Made by a program: the position numbers and the translations under genes. A DNA stretch of 18,595 nt from assembly GCA_036554605.1 (NCBI GenBank), contig DATBMY010000088.1, positions 1 through 18,595 of the forward strand, in the 5' to 3' direction. A model generated the notes under the pieces. The model was given only the letters and a program-made list of their open reading frames with translations, did not search any database and was not told the DNA's origin. Of the stretch, positions 7,553-15,256 are shown one piece after another. Positions within the stretch are counted from its first letter, which is position 1, and every line of letters starts with the position of its first letter. This DNA comes from DATBMY01 sp036554605. Its GTDB lineage: Bacteria > Acidobacteriota > Blastocatellia > UBA7656.

Positions 7553-7582
7553 TTGCCGCTTCTTCGCGGCGCGTGCTAGTAT
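7553..7582 (+). promoter_or_regulatory. Candidate sigma-70-type promoter of lptD
   Basis: TTGCCG (7553-7558) and TAGTAT (7577-7582) are separated by 18 bp in the divergent gap. Transcription would start near 7589, about 40 nt before the ATG at 7630. This argues against the GTG at 7534, which lies upstream of the promoter. Confidence 0.5.
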
Positions 7583-7629
7583 CGCCTTTAGCTTTAGCCA
7601 GCGGGCGACTCGGAGGTCTCTTTACCCGA

Positions 7630-10600
7630 ATGCTGCGTTTTTCAAAGCCGGTTTCGGCGCTCTTATCTATATTCATTCTTATATCACTCGCAGCGGACGT
7701 GACCCTGGCCCACGCAGGTCCGTCTTCGCTTCAAGAGGCCAAGCCTGACCAGCAGAGCAAGCAGGATAGACAAGAGAGACGGCAGCAGCGGCGCGCTCGA
7801 AGGACGGAGCGCCAGCGCGAGGCCGAAGCCGGCAAGACGGCGCCCGATGCCGAGCGCGCGACGCGTAACGGGGCCGCCGCCAAAGAAGAGACGGTTGATG
7901 TCGTATCGGATAATCAATCGAAGAACGGCGACCTCTGGGTATATGAAGGCTACGTCAACGCGAGCTTCGGCGATATGCGCTTGCAGGCCGACCGCGTGAC
8001 ATTCAACGAAGTCACGGGGGATATGGTCGCCGAGGGCAACGTCATATTCGACCAGGGCGCTGACCAGCGGGTGACGGCGCGCAGGGCCGAGATAAACACG
8101 GCTTCCAGCAGAGGAGTATTCTGGGACAGCACGGGCTTTACTAATCGCACGCAGACGGGTGATTACGTCTTCTTCACCGCGCGGCGCGTCGAGAAGACCG
8201 GGCCGGCCACCTACGAGCTTTACGACGCCGACATAACCGCGTGCGAGGACTCAATACCGAAATGGAAGTTCAGCGCGCGGCGCGCCGAAGTGAAGATGGG
8301 CGACCGCATAACGATGGATCGCCCCATCTTTCGCATAAAGACGCTGCCGGTCTTTGCGCTGCCGTTCGCCTGGATACCGGCTACGAGGGACGAGCGCAAA
8401 TCCGGCTTTCTGCTCCCGACCACGGGCACGTCGAATCAGAAAGGGCGCACGCTGAAATTCGCCTACTACCAGACGCTCGGAGAGTCGGCCGATATAACTT
8501 TTCGCAACGACATATATACGTCGCGCGGCCTCGGATTCGGCGCGGAGTTCCGCGCGCAGACCGACGAGCGGTCCTTCATGCGGCTCGGTTTTTTCGGCGT
8601 AAAGGACCGGCTATTCGGCGAGGCGGGCGAGGACCAGGGCGGGAGCGCATTCGTCGGAGAGGCGGTGCAGTACCTGCCGCACGGGTGGCTTGCCGTGGCC
8701 AACGTCTCGCTCGTATCGAGCCTGAGATTTCGCCAGGTATTTTCCGATGACATCAGCCAGGTTATAGACCCGCGCCGCGAGTCGACCTTTTATGTTAACA
8801 ACAACACGCGGGATTTCAGCTTCGGGTTTCTGGCCGCGCAGCAGACGACCACGCTATTTCGACCTAGCGCCGACCCGCTGGCCCAGCCGGGCAGCGGCGA
8901 CAACTTCGATATAAAGATACGCCAGGCTCCGCAGCTTGATATGACCCTATACCCCCGGCGCCTCTTTGATAGTCTCCCGATATACTTTTCATTCGAGACG
9001 AGTCTCGGGGCCTTGAAAAGAGAAGAGAGCGTCGACGGTGAGATTGTCGCGGTTACTCCGGCCGCCGTGCAGAGGTTCGATTTCCAATCGAAGGTCACGG
9101 TGCCGCTCGCGACCTTCGCCGGCTTCGCGGTGACCCCGAGCCTCATCCTGCGCGAGACATATTATTCGAGCAGCGTAGATCCGGGCGTGGAGCGGTTTGA
9201 CCCGGACCTGTTTACGCTCGACCCGCGAGACCCGCGGCTCGATTTGTCGCGCTCGGAGTTTTCGCCCGGCCTCAGACTCTTCGACCGCGGCTCGCTCGAC
9301 CCGATAACTTCTGACAGCCTCTCGCGCACCTACGGCGAGCTTGCGGTCGACGTGCGCCCTCCGGCGCTGGAAAAATATTTCTTAGCCGACGACGGCTCGA
9401 CCAGATTCAAGCACCTGATCGAGCCTTACATCACATACCGGTTGATCAAGGGCATAGGCGATGAGTTCAACGAGATCATACGCTTCGACGAGCGCGACGC
9501 CGTCGCCAATACGAACGAGTTTGAATATGCGATAGTCAATCGCTTCTTCACGCGTCGCAGCATGTCGGACCTTACGCGCAGGCGGGGGCGGCGCAACGGC
9601 GCGGACGAGCCGGACCAGATGGAGATAGTCTCGCCCGATTCAGATAAGAAGAAACGGAAGAAGAAAGATAAGAAGGACGACAAGGACCGTGAGACCGCGC
9701 CAGTCGTAGATCCGGATGCGGGGCAACCGGCGCAGGCGGGCGAGGTGAAAAAAGAGGGTGAGATAAAAAAAGAGCCTCCGCCCACCGAAGAGAGCGGTAA
9801 GAAAACGAAGCTTGCCGAAGGCGAGCAGGCGGAACTTACGGAGCGCGCGCGAGCGGGCAGGGAAGCGCCGCCGCGCTCTGAAGAGGCCGCGCCCGCTGCC
9901 GCGCCCGAAGGCGCGGCAACCAATGATGCAAAGACCGCGGTCGCGACCGCCGTGATTGCCACGAACGAGGATGCGCCGTTGCAGCCTTATGAGTTTCTGA
10001 CCATCAAGGTAGCGCAGAAATATTTTCTCGACCGTGACTTTGGCGGCGCGCTCGTCGAGGGCCGCCGCAACCAGTTCTTCCCGATAAATTCGCTTTCGGG
10101 GTTTACCTACGGCGGCAGGGAGCGGAGCTTTTCGCCCGCGCACATAGAGGTGCGCTATCGCCCGCTGTCGTCATTGTACGCGGACCTGCGCATGGACGTG
10201 GGGTCTGAGGACTCGATGGTGCGCAACGTCGTTGTGGGCGGCGGCGTGAGAACTGATAATATGACCGTCTCGGCTTCCTACGTGCTTTCGCGAAGGATCG
10301 ACCTTGCGCCGAATCGTTTCGAGCCGGGCACGTTCCCCGGCAACCAGCTCACGACGACCGTGCAGGTCGGGGACGGCGACGCGGGACTCTATGCGGGCAC
10401 GCGCATCAGCTACGATTTCACCGATCGATTCATAAGCAACGAGTTGTCGGGCGGGAGGTTAAGGAACTCGCGCAGCTATTTCGGCTACGCGTGGGATTGC
10501 TGCGGCGTTCAATTCAACTACAACACGTTCAAAGCGGGACTGAGGAACGAGAGCGCCTTCTCGTTCACTTTCACTCTGGCGGGCATAGGCAGTTTTGGCA

Positions 10601-10695
10601 CGGATCAGTTTTCACAACTCGGAGGCGGGCGCGGCGCGCGCAGGCGTGGCCGCCGCGCCCGTCGCGCCAACCAGGACGACGAGTTTTTGCGCTGA
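7630..10695 (+). CDS. lptD: LPS-assembly protein LptD (outer-membrane translocon)
   Basis: 1021 residues from the ATG at 7630, which starts a signal peptide (KPVSALLSIFILISLAADVT) and has GGAGG 13 nt upstream. LptD forms the outer-membrane barrel that, with LptE, inserts lipopolysaccharide in the outer leaflet. After a very basic linker (about 35-85) comes an OstA/LptA-like jellyroll (LWVYEGYVNASFGDMRLQAD, then GDMVAEGNVIFDQG). The barrel starts near FALPFAWIPATRDERKSGFL. Only three cysteines were seen: Cys205 (DITACEDSIPKW) and the adjacent pair Cys957-Cys958 (WDCCGVQFNYNTF), matching E. coli C173, C724 and C725. The C31 equivalent is absent. A charged low-complexity insertion occupies about 650-780. 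After the last barrel strand a basic tail (RRRGRRARRANQ) of about 25 residues follows, unusual for a barrel that normally ends on an aromatic strand. At 1021 residues it is longer than E. coli LptD (784). Confidence 0.95.
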   Translation: MLRFSKPVSALLSIFILISLAADVTLAHAGPSSLQEAKPDQQSKQDRQERRQQRRARRTERQREAEAGKTAPDAERATRNGAAAKEETVDVVSDNQSKNGDLWVYEGYVNASFGDMRLQADRVTFNEVTGDMVAEGNVIFDQGADQRVTARRAEINTASSRGVFWDSTGFTNRTQTGDYVFFTARRVEKTGPATYELYDADITACEDSIPKWKFSARRAEVKMGDRITMDRPIFRIKTLPVFALPFAWIPATRDERKSGFLLPTTGTSNQKGRTLKFAYYQTLGESADITFRNDIYTSRGLGFGAEFRAQTDERSFMRLGFFGVKDRLFGEAGEDQGGSAFVGEAVQYLPHGWLAVANVSLVSSLRFRQVFSDDISQVIDPRRESTFYVNNNTRDFSFGFLAAQQTTTLFRPSADPLAQPGSGDNFDIKIRQAPQLDMTLYPRRLFDSLPIYFSFETSLGALKREESVDGEIVAVTPAAVQRFDFQSKVTVPLATFAGFAVTPSLILRETYYSSSVDPGVERFDPDLFTLDPRDPRLDLSRSEFSPGLRLFDRGSLDPITSDSLSRTYGELAVDVRPPALEKYFLADDGSTRFKHLIEPYITYRLIKGIGDEFNEIIRFDERDAVANTNEFEYAIVNRFFTRRSMSDLTRRRGRRNGADEPDQMEIVSPDSDKKKRKKKDKKDDKDRETAPVVDPDAGQPAQAGEVKKEGEIKKEPPPTEESGKKTKLAEGEQAELTERARAGREAPPRSEEAAPAAAPEGAATNDAKTAVATAVIATNEDAPLQPYEFLTIKVAQKYFLDRDFGGALVEGRRNQFFPINSLSGFTYGGRERSFSPAHIEVRYRPLSSLYADLRMDVGSEDSMVRNVVVGGGVRTDNMTVSASYVLSRRIDLAPNRFEPGTFPGNQLTTTVQVGDGDAGLYAGTRISYDFTDRFISNELSGGRLRNSRSYFGYAWDCCGVQFNYNTFKAGLRNESAFSFTFTLAGIGSFGTDQFSQLGGGRGARRRGRRARRANQDDEFLR

Positions 10696-10752
10696 GCCTG
10701 TTGATGAGCCCGCGGCTTGCCATCAGACGCCCGTTTGGCGAATGATAATTAT

Positions 10753-11175
10753 ATGAAAGCCAGGCGCACTGAATCCGGATTCTTGCTCGTGCTCGACCGG
10801 GGCGACGAAGTCATAGCGTCGCTAAAAGAGTTCGCCGATTCGGAGAGAATCGGCGCGGCGTCGCTTAGCGGGATAGGGGCCGTGCGCGACGTGGTGCTGG
10901 GCTATCTTGATCTGGATCAAAAGCAGTACCTGAGGCGAGAGCTGGGCGCGCAATCCCTGGAGCTTCTCTCTTTGACCGGAAACCTCGCGCGATTGAACGG
11001 AGAGCCGGTCGCTCATTGCCACGTCATAGTCGGAGACCGCGAGATGCGCGCCTGTGGCGGCCACCTGTTTCGGGCCGTCGTCTCGGTCACGGCCGAGATA
11101 ACGCTTCAGGTTTACGAGGGCGAAGTCTCGCGAAGGTTTGATGAAGAATCGGGCGCTAACTTGATCGCGCTATAG
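10753..11175 (+). CDS. PPC/DUF296 domain protein
   Basis: 140 residues, a single PPC (plants and prokaryotes conserved, DUF296) domain and nothing else. The ATG at 10753 is used; a TTG at 10717 would only add a non-conserved leader. Typical landmarks are IGAASLSGIGAVRD, LLSLTGNLA, then HCHVIVGD and CGGHLF. His88, His90 and His104 are the likely metal ligands. Bacterial stand-alone members form trimers; in plants the same domain is fused to AT-hooks. A specific biochemical role is not established. It begins 57 bp after lptD and is followed after 41 bp by the M1 peptidase, so it could share their transcript. Confidence 0.88.
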   Translation: MKARRTESGFLLVLDRGDEVIASLKEFADSERIGAASLSGIGAVRDVVLGYLDLDQKQYLRRELGAQSLELLSLTGNLARLNGEPVAHCHVIVGDREMRACGGHLFRAVVSVTAEITLQVYEGEVSRRFDEESGANLIAL

Positions 11176-11216
11176 AGAAACGTGTGACGATTTACTAAAT
11201 ATCGGGAGCATCATCT

Positions 11217-13109
11217 GTGAAGAAGCAATCTTTTATCATCTTAATCACGATCGCGGTCCTTTCGCTCGCATTTACCTCTACTGGCTACGCTCAAGAAGCA
11301 GGGCCGCGACAACCGGCGGCGACGGCTATGGAAAAAGATCCTCACTCATTCGCGAACACGTCCGAAGTGGTTGTGACGAACCTCTATCTGGACGTGCGCG
11401 TCGATTTTGATAAGAAGCAGATAGCCGGAAAGGCTACGCTTTCGCTCAATAACAAGACGGGCGCGCGGCGAGTCGTGCTCGATACGCGCGATCTGACAAT
11501 TGAAAAAGTGACGCTTGAAAAGGATGAACGGGAGGCGAAATACTCGCTCGGCGGCGAAGTGAAATACATGGGCCGCCCGCTCGATATAGAGATCGCGCCC
11601 GATACGAAAGAGGTGACCGTCTATTACCGGACGAGCCCGCGGGCGGCGGCCGTGCAGTGGCTCGACCCGGCGCAGACGGCCGGAAAGAAGCGCCCTTTCT
11701 TATTCACGCAGTCGCAGGCGATACTTGCGCGCACGTGGGTGCCCTGCCAGGACACGCCGAGCGTTCGAATGACCTATCGCGCGCGGGTTCAGACGCCGCC
11801 CGATCTGCTGGCGGTGATGAGCGCGAAAAATAGCACCAGGAAGACCCCCGACGGCATATACAACTTCGATATGCCGCAGCCCGTTCCGTCTTATCTGCTC
11901 GCGCTCGCGGTCGGCGACATTGAGTTCCGCGGTCTCGGCCCGCGCAGCGGCGTGTATGCCGAGCCGCCGGTGGTCGAGCGCGCGGCGTATGAGTTCGCCG
12001 ACATGGAAAAGATGATAGAGGCGGCCGAGACGCTTTACGGCCCATATCGATGGGAGCGTTACGACGTGATAGTGCTCCCGCCGAGTTTTCCGTTCGGGGG
12101 CATGGAGAACCCGCGGCTCACTTTCGCGACGCCTACCATTCTTGCGGGCGACCGCTCGCTCGTATCGCTCATCGCGCACGAGCTTGCGCACTCCTGGTCG
12201 GGCAACCTCGTGACGAACGCGACCTGGGATGACTTCTGGCTCAACGAAGGCTTTACGGTCTATTTCGAGAATCGCATCATGGAGGCCATATCGGGGCGCG
12301 AGTATTCGGAGATGCTCTCGGAGCTTGGGCTTCAGGACCTGAAGTCGACGATCAAAGACCTCGGTGAGAAAAGCGCGGACACGAAGCTTCGGCTCGACCT
12401 GACGGGCCGCGACCCGGACGAGGGCGTAAGCGACATCGCGTATCAGAAGGGCTACTTCTTTCTGCGCATGCTCGAAGAGAACGTAGGGCGAAGGCGATGG
12501 GACGCGTTCTTGAAGAAATACTTTGAGACGCATGCCTTTCAAAGCATGACGACCGAGCGATTTCTCGCTTACCTGCGCAAGAACCTGACCCGTGGCGACA
12601 TGGCTTTGGAGAGAAGGCTCAATATAGACGCATGGGTTTTTGGGCCGGGGCTGCCGGAGAACGCGCCGAAGGTGCAATCGGGAGAGTTTCGCAGGGTCGA
12701 GGCGCAGGTCAAAGCCTATCTGTCGGGCAAGCCGGCCGCTTCGCTCGAAACGAAGGGATGGACCTCGCATCACTGGCAGCATTTTCTTCGCAAGTTGCCC
12801 GCCGAGCTTGAGCCGCGGCAGATGGCCGAGCTTGACGCCGCGTTCAAGTTTTCCGAGACGGGAAACTCCGAAATACTGAACGAGTGGCTGCTGAAGGCGA
12901 TAGGGAGCAAGTATGAGGCGGCCTACCCGGCGCTCGAGCGGTTTTTGACGAGCATGGGGCGGAGGAAATTCCTCAAGCCGCTCTACACGGAGCTTGCGAA
13001 GACGCCCGCCGGGCTGGAGATGGCCCGGCGGATATACGAGAAGGCGCGGCCCACGTATCATTCGGTCTCTTACAACACCGTCGACGAGATATTGAAGTGG
13101 GAGAAATGA
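11217..13109 (+). CDS. Secreted M1-family metalloaminopeptidase with LTA4H-type C-terminal domain
   Basis: 630 residues from the GTG at 11217 with GGGAG 8 nt upstream. A signal peptide (FIILITIAVLSLAFTSTGYA, cleavage near 25) predicts export. The N-terminal beta saddle runs to about residue 240. The exopeptidase motif FGGMEN occupies 293-298. The zinc site is HELAH (321-325), with the third ligand Glu344 in WLNEGF. The family's catalytic Tyr is Tyr409 (DIAYQKGYFFL). After DAWVFGPGLP (about 470) comes a helical domain like that of leukotriene-A4 hydrolase and related aminopeptidases (to about 625). These enzymes remove N-terminal residues from peptides; in the periplasm it would serve peptide turnover. 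All key residues are present. It is followed by a 133-bp gap and hrcA. Confidence 0.93.
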   Translation: MKKQSFIILITIAVLSLAFTSTGYAQEAGPRQPAATAMEKDPHSFANTSEVVVTNLYLDVRVDFDKKQIAGKATLSLNNKTGARRVVLDTRDLTIEKVTLEKDEREAKYSLGGEVKYMGRPLDIEIAPDTKEVTVYYRTSPRAAAVQWLDPAQTAGKKRPFLFTQSQAILARTWVPCQDTPSVRMTYRARVQTPPDLLAVMSAKNSTRKTPDGIYNFDMPQPVPSYLLALAVGDIEFRGLGPRSGVYAEPPVVERAAYEFADMEKMIEAAETLYGPYRWERYDVIVLPPSFPFGGMENPRLTFATPTILAGDRSLVSLIAHELAHSWSGNLVTNATWDDFWLNEGFTVYFENRIMEAISGREYSEMLSELGLQDLKSTIKDLGEKSADTKLRLDLTGRDPDEGVSDIAYQKGYFFLRMLEENVGRRRWDAFLKKYFETHAFQSMTTERFLAYLRKNLTRGDMALERRLNIDAWVFGPGLPENAPKVQSGEFRRVEAQVKAYLSGKPAASLETKGWTSHHWQHFLRKLPAELEPRQMAELDAAFKFSETGNSEILNEWLLKAIGSKYEAAYPALERFLTSMGRRKFLKPLYTELAKTPAGLEMARRIYEKARPTYHSVSYNTVDEILKWEK

Positions 13110-13242
13110 GCCGTAAGGATCGCCAATTAGCTTTAGCTTGCGCGGTGTTACCCTTGCGGGGCAAAATTATTGACAGTGTGGGGCGTTGATGTTACTTTAG
13201 CGCAGAAATTCCATTCGGGTCTGCCCCCCTGTTACGGAAACT
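13110..13242 (+). promoter_or_regulatory. hrcA upstream region with a sigma-70-type promoter (13170-13198)
   Basis: TTGACA (13170-13175) and TACTTT (13193-13198) are 17 bp apart, a good housekeeping-type promoter, with about 45 nt from the -10 box to the hrcA ATG. I looked for the CIRCE operator (TTAGCACTC-N9-GAGTGCTAA) and found neither arm. No strong Shine-Dalgarno signal precedes the start (only ACGGAAACT). Confidence 0.55.
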
Positions 13243-14343
13243 ATGAAGACGAAAGGCGGTAATCGGTTTGACGACCGCAAGAAGGACCTGCTCGCCGCAA
13301 TAGTGCGAACTCACATTGCGACGGGCGATCCGGTCGGCTCGTTCGCGCTTGCGAAGCTTTCGCGCGAGCATTTATCGTCTGCCACCATACGTAATATTTG
13401 CGCCGAGCTTGAAGAAGAAGGCTACCTGACACACCCCCATACTTCTGCCGGCCGCATGCCCACTGATAAAGGGTACAGGTTTTACGTTGACAGCATAACC
13501 AGCTCCGCGAAGCTATCGCGCTCGGACGAGAGACGCATAAACGAGCAACTGCTCGACGAAGTGTCGCTCGCAAGCCCGGAGCGTTTGATGGAGCGCGCGA
13601 GCCGGCTGCTTTCGCAGCTCTCCGACAACGTCGGCATAGTGGTGCCACCGTCGATCACGACCGACATAATGCACCATATAGAGTTCGTAAAGCTGCCCGA
13701 CTCGCGGGTGCTGGTGATAACGGTTTCGAGCGCGGGCCGCGTGCAGGACCGCGTGATACGCGTCGAGGAAGATTTCAGCCGCGAAGAGTTACAGACGACG
13801 GCGCGTTATCTGGTCGAGAATTTCAGCGGGTGGTCGCTTGCCGAGATACGCGACGAGCTGCTGCGGCGCATGACCGAAGAGAAAGCTCTTTATGATCGCT
13901 TCCTGCGCAACGCGATCCTTTTATGCAGCCAGAGCCTTCAAGAGGGCGACAGCCCCGACGTCTTTATCGAAGGGGCGTCCAACATTTTGACGAAGCCCGA
14001 CTTTGGCGATACGGAGCGCATGCGCGAGCTATTCAAGATGTTTGAGCAAAAGAGCCGGATCATTAAGATATTAAACGAATGCATAGAGAGCGCGCGGCGC
14101 GAGGCCGTCGCTGTCCGCATCGGCAGCGAGAACCGGTTCCTTGATCTTCGCGACTGCACGGTGATCGCATCGCCGTGCTTTTTCTCGGGCGGCGCGGCGG
14201 TGGGAGGGCTCGGGGTGGTTGGGCCCACGCGGCTCGAATACGACCGGCTCATAAGCATCGTCAACTATATCGCGAAGCTTTTTGAGCGCGTGCTCGATCC
14301 GAACAACCCGCCCGCGCAGGGTCGCGCGCAGCGGACGATTTGA
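13243..14343 (+). CDS. hrcA: Heat-inducible transcription repressor HrcA
   Basis: 366 residues, somewhat longer than the usual 340-350. HrcA represses chaperone operons by binding CIRCE and is kept active by GroEL in characterised species. The N-terminal winged helix (about 1-75) is clear: DRKKDLLAAIVRTHIATGDP, then LSSATIRNICAELEEEGYLT and PHTSAGRMPTDKGYRFYVD. A GAF-like dimerisation part follows (VGIVVPPSITTDIMHHIEFV), with IRVEEDFSREEL and, near the C-terminus, GSENRFLDLRDCTVIASPCF. It ends in a non-conserved tail (LDPNNPPAQGRAQRTI). It heads the cluster hrcA-grpE-dnaK-dnaJ, the classical order, with 31 bp to grpE. No CIRCE is found in front of it or in front of dnaK. Confidence 0.97.
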   Translation: MKTKGGNRFDDRKKDLLAAIVRTHIATGDPVGSFALAKLSREHLSSATIRNICAELEEEGYLTHPHTSAGRMPTDKGYRFYVDSITSSAKLSRSDERRINEQLLDEVSLASPERLMERASRLLSQLSDNVGIVVPPSITTDIMHHIEFVKLPDSRVLVITVSSAGRVQDRVIRVEEDFSREELQTTARYLVENFSGWSLAEIRDELLRRMTEEKALYDRFLRNAILLCSQSLQEGDSPDVFIEGASNILTKPDFGDTERMRELFKMFEQKSRIIKILNECIESARREAVAVRIGSENRFLDLRDCTVIASPCFFSGGAAVGGLGVVGPTRLEYDRLISIVNYIAKLFERVLDPNNPPAQGRAQRTI

Positions 14344-14374
14344 AGGCGTTATAACGAAAGAAGACTTAAACGAG

Positions 14375-15076
14375 ATGGGAAACAGGAAAGAAGGGTCGAA
14401 GGAGATACCGATCCAGTTTGACGAAGAGAACGAAGAGGTGAAACCGAGAGAGGAAGCCCCGGAGGCGATGGCTCAAGAGGATACGGAAGCGGAGAGCGCG
14501 GCGGAGCCTGCCGGCGAGCAGGCCGGTGAAGAGGCGGTCGCAACTCAAGCGGCCGACCCGCCCGCGCCGGACCCCGAAGCGGTGCAGGCGAAACCGGACC
14601 CGGTCGCGGAGTTGCAGGCGCAGGTCGAAGCCCTCACTCAGGACAAGGCACAGCTTTACGACCAGCTGCTTCGCCGCCAGGCCGAGTTTGAGAATTATCG
14701 CAAGCGGGTCGAGCGCGAGCGCGCCGAGAGCTTTCACCGGTCGCGCGCCGAAGTGCTGCTTGAGCTATTGCCGGTCGTAGATAACTTTGACCGCGCGCTT
14801 GAGAGTCTTGAAACGGGCGGCGACGCCGAAAGCCTGCGCCAGGGCGTGGAGCTTATACACCGGCAGCTGAGCGACGCCCTTGTAAAGTTTGGCGTCGAGC
14901 CCGTCCCGACCGTGGGCGAGGCTTTCGACCCGCACCTGCACGAGGCCGTGACGACCGAGCATAGCTCGGAGCACGAGGAGAATACGGTCATAGAAGAATT
15001 CCAGAAGGGTTATAAGCTCGGCGATAAGCTGCTTCGCCCGGCGAAAGTAAAAGTTGCCTCCAGCCCCGAGAAATAG
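14375..15076 (+). CDS. grpE: Nucleotide exchange factor GrpE
   Basis: 233 residues from the ATG at 14375; a longer frame from 14282 overlaps hrcA and has no family support. GrpE releases ADP from DnaK. The first 85 residues are acidic and low-complexity (Glu, Ala, Pro). Then a long helix forms the dimer stalk (VAELQAQVEALTQDKAQLYD, then LLRRQAEFENYRKRVERERA). The four-helix region VLLELLPVVDNFDRALES follows, and the beta wing contains FGVEPVPTVGEAFDPHLHEA. It ends VIEEFQKGYKLGDKLLRPAK, as usual. The acidic N-terminus is longer than in E. coli (197 residues overall). A 180-bp gap containing a repeat element separates it from dnaK. Confidence 0.97.
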   Translation: MGNRKEGSKEIPIQFDEENEEVKPREEAPEAMAQEDTEAESAAEPAGEQAGEEAVATQAADPPAPDPEAVQAKPDPVAELQAQVEALTQDKAQLYDQLLRRQAEFENYRKRVERERAESFHRSRAEVLLELLPVVDNFDRALESLETGGDAESLRQGVELIHRQLSDALVKFGVEPVPTVGEAFDPHLHEAVTTEHSSEHEENTVIEEFQKGYKLGDKLLRPAKVKVASSPEK

Positions 15077-15174
15077 AAGGGATGAAAGGTGAAGGGGTGA
15101 AAAGGTGATAGTGTGACCGAGTGGAAGGGTATAGATATCCCTTTCACCCTTTCACCCCTTCACCCCTTCTCTTC
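15077..15174. repeat. Long inverted repeat with 8-bp periodic arms between grpE and dnaK
   Basis: On the plus strand GGTGA recurs at 15088, 15096 and 15104, with TGTGA at 15112, an exact 8-bp step. In the other arm TCACC recurs at 15144, 15152 and 15160, again a step of 8. The arms (about 15077-15112 and 15141-15174) are inverted copies, and an inner stem AAGGG/CCCTT (15125-15129, 15139-15143) closes the loop. A transcript could fold into one long hairpin. It is not followed by a T-run, so it is not a classic intrinsic terminator. Confidence 0.8.
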
Positions 15175-15256
15175 ATTTATCCTTTGCCCGCGAACCCGCC
15201 CCTATTTATTCACCCGGTCCCCTGCTTTTCAGCGGTCTGATTAGGAGGCTTATCTC
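15175..15256 (+). promoter_or_regulatory. dnaK leader with strong Shine-Dalgarno
   Basis: AGGAGG (15243-15248) stands 8 nt before the dnaK ATG, by far the best ribosome site in the window. No CIRCE and no convincing -35/-10 pair were seen in the rest, which is C- and T-rich. Confidence 0.6.

Noticed and set aside
7586..7597. TTTAGCTTTAGC shared with the region before hrcA (near 13130)
   Set aside because: An 11-bp match between two places in 18.6 kb is expected by chance, and the flanks differ.
7534..7629. GTG at 7534 as lptD start
   Set aside because: It adds 32 residues before an otherwise good signal peptide and lies upstream of the likely promoter.
11700..13061. 453-codon open frame on the minus strand
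   Set aside because: It is antisense to the M1 peptidase, whose catalytic motifs are intact. The translation is Arg/Leu-rich without any family pattern, a usual artefact of GC-rich coding DNA.
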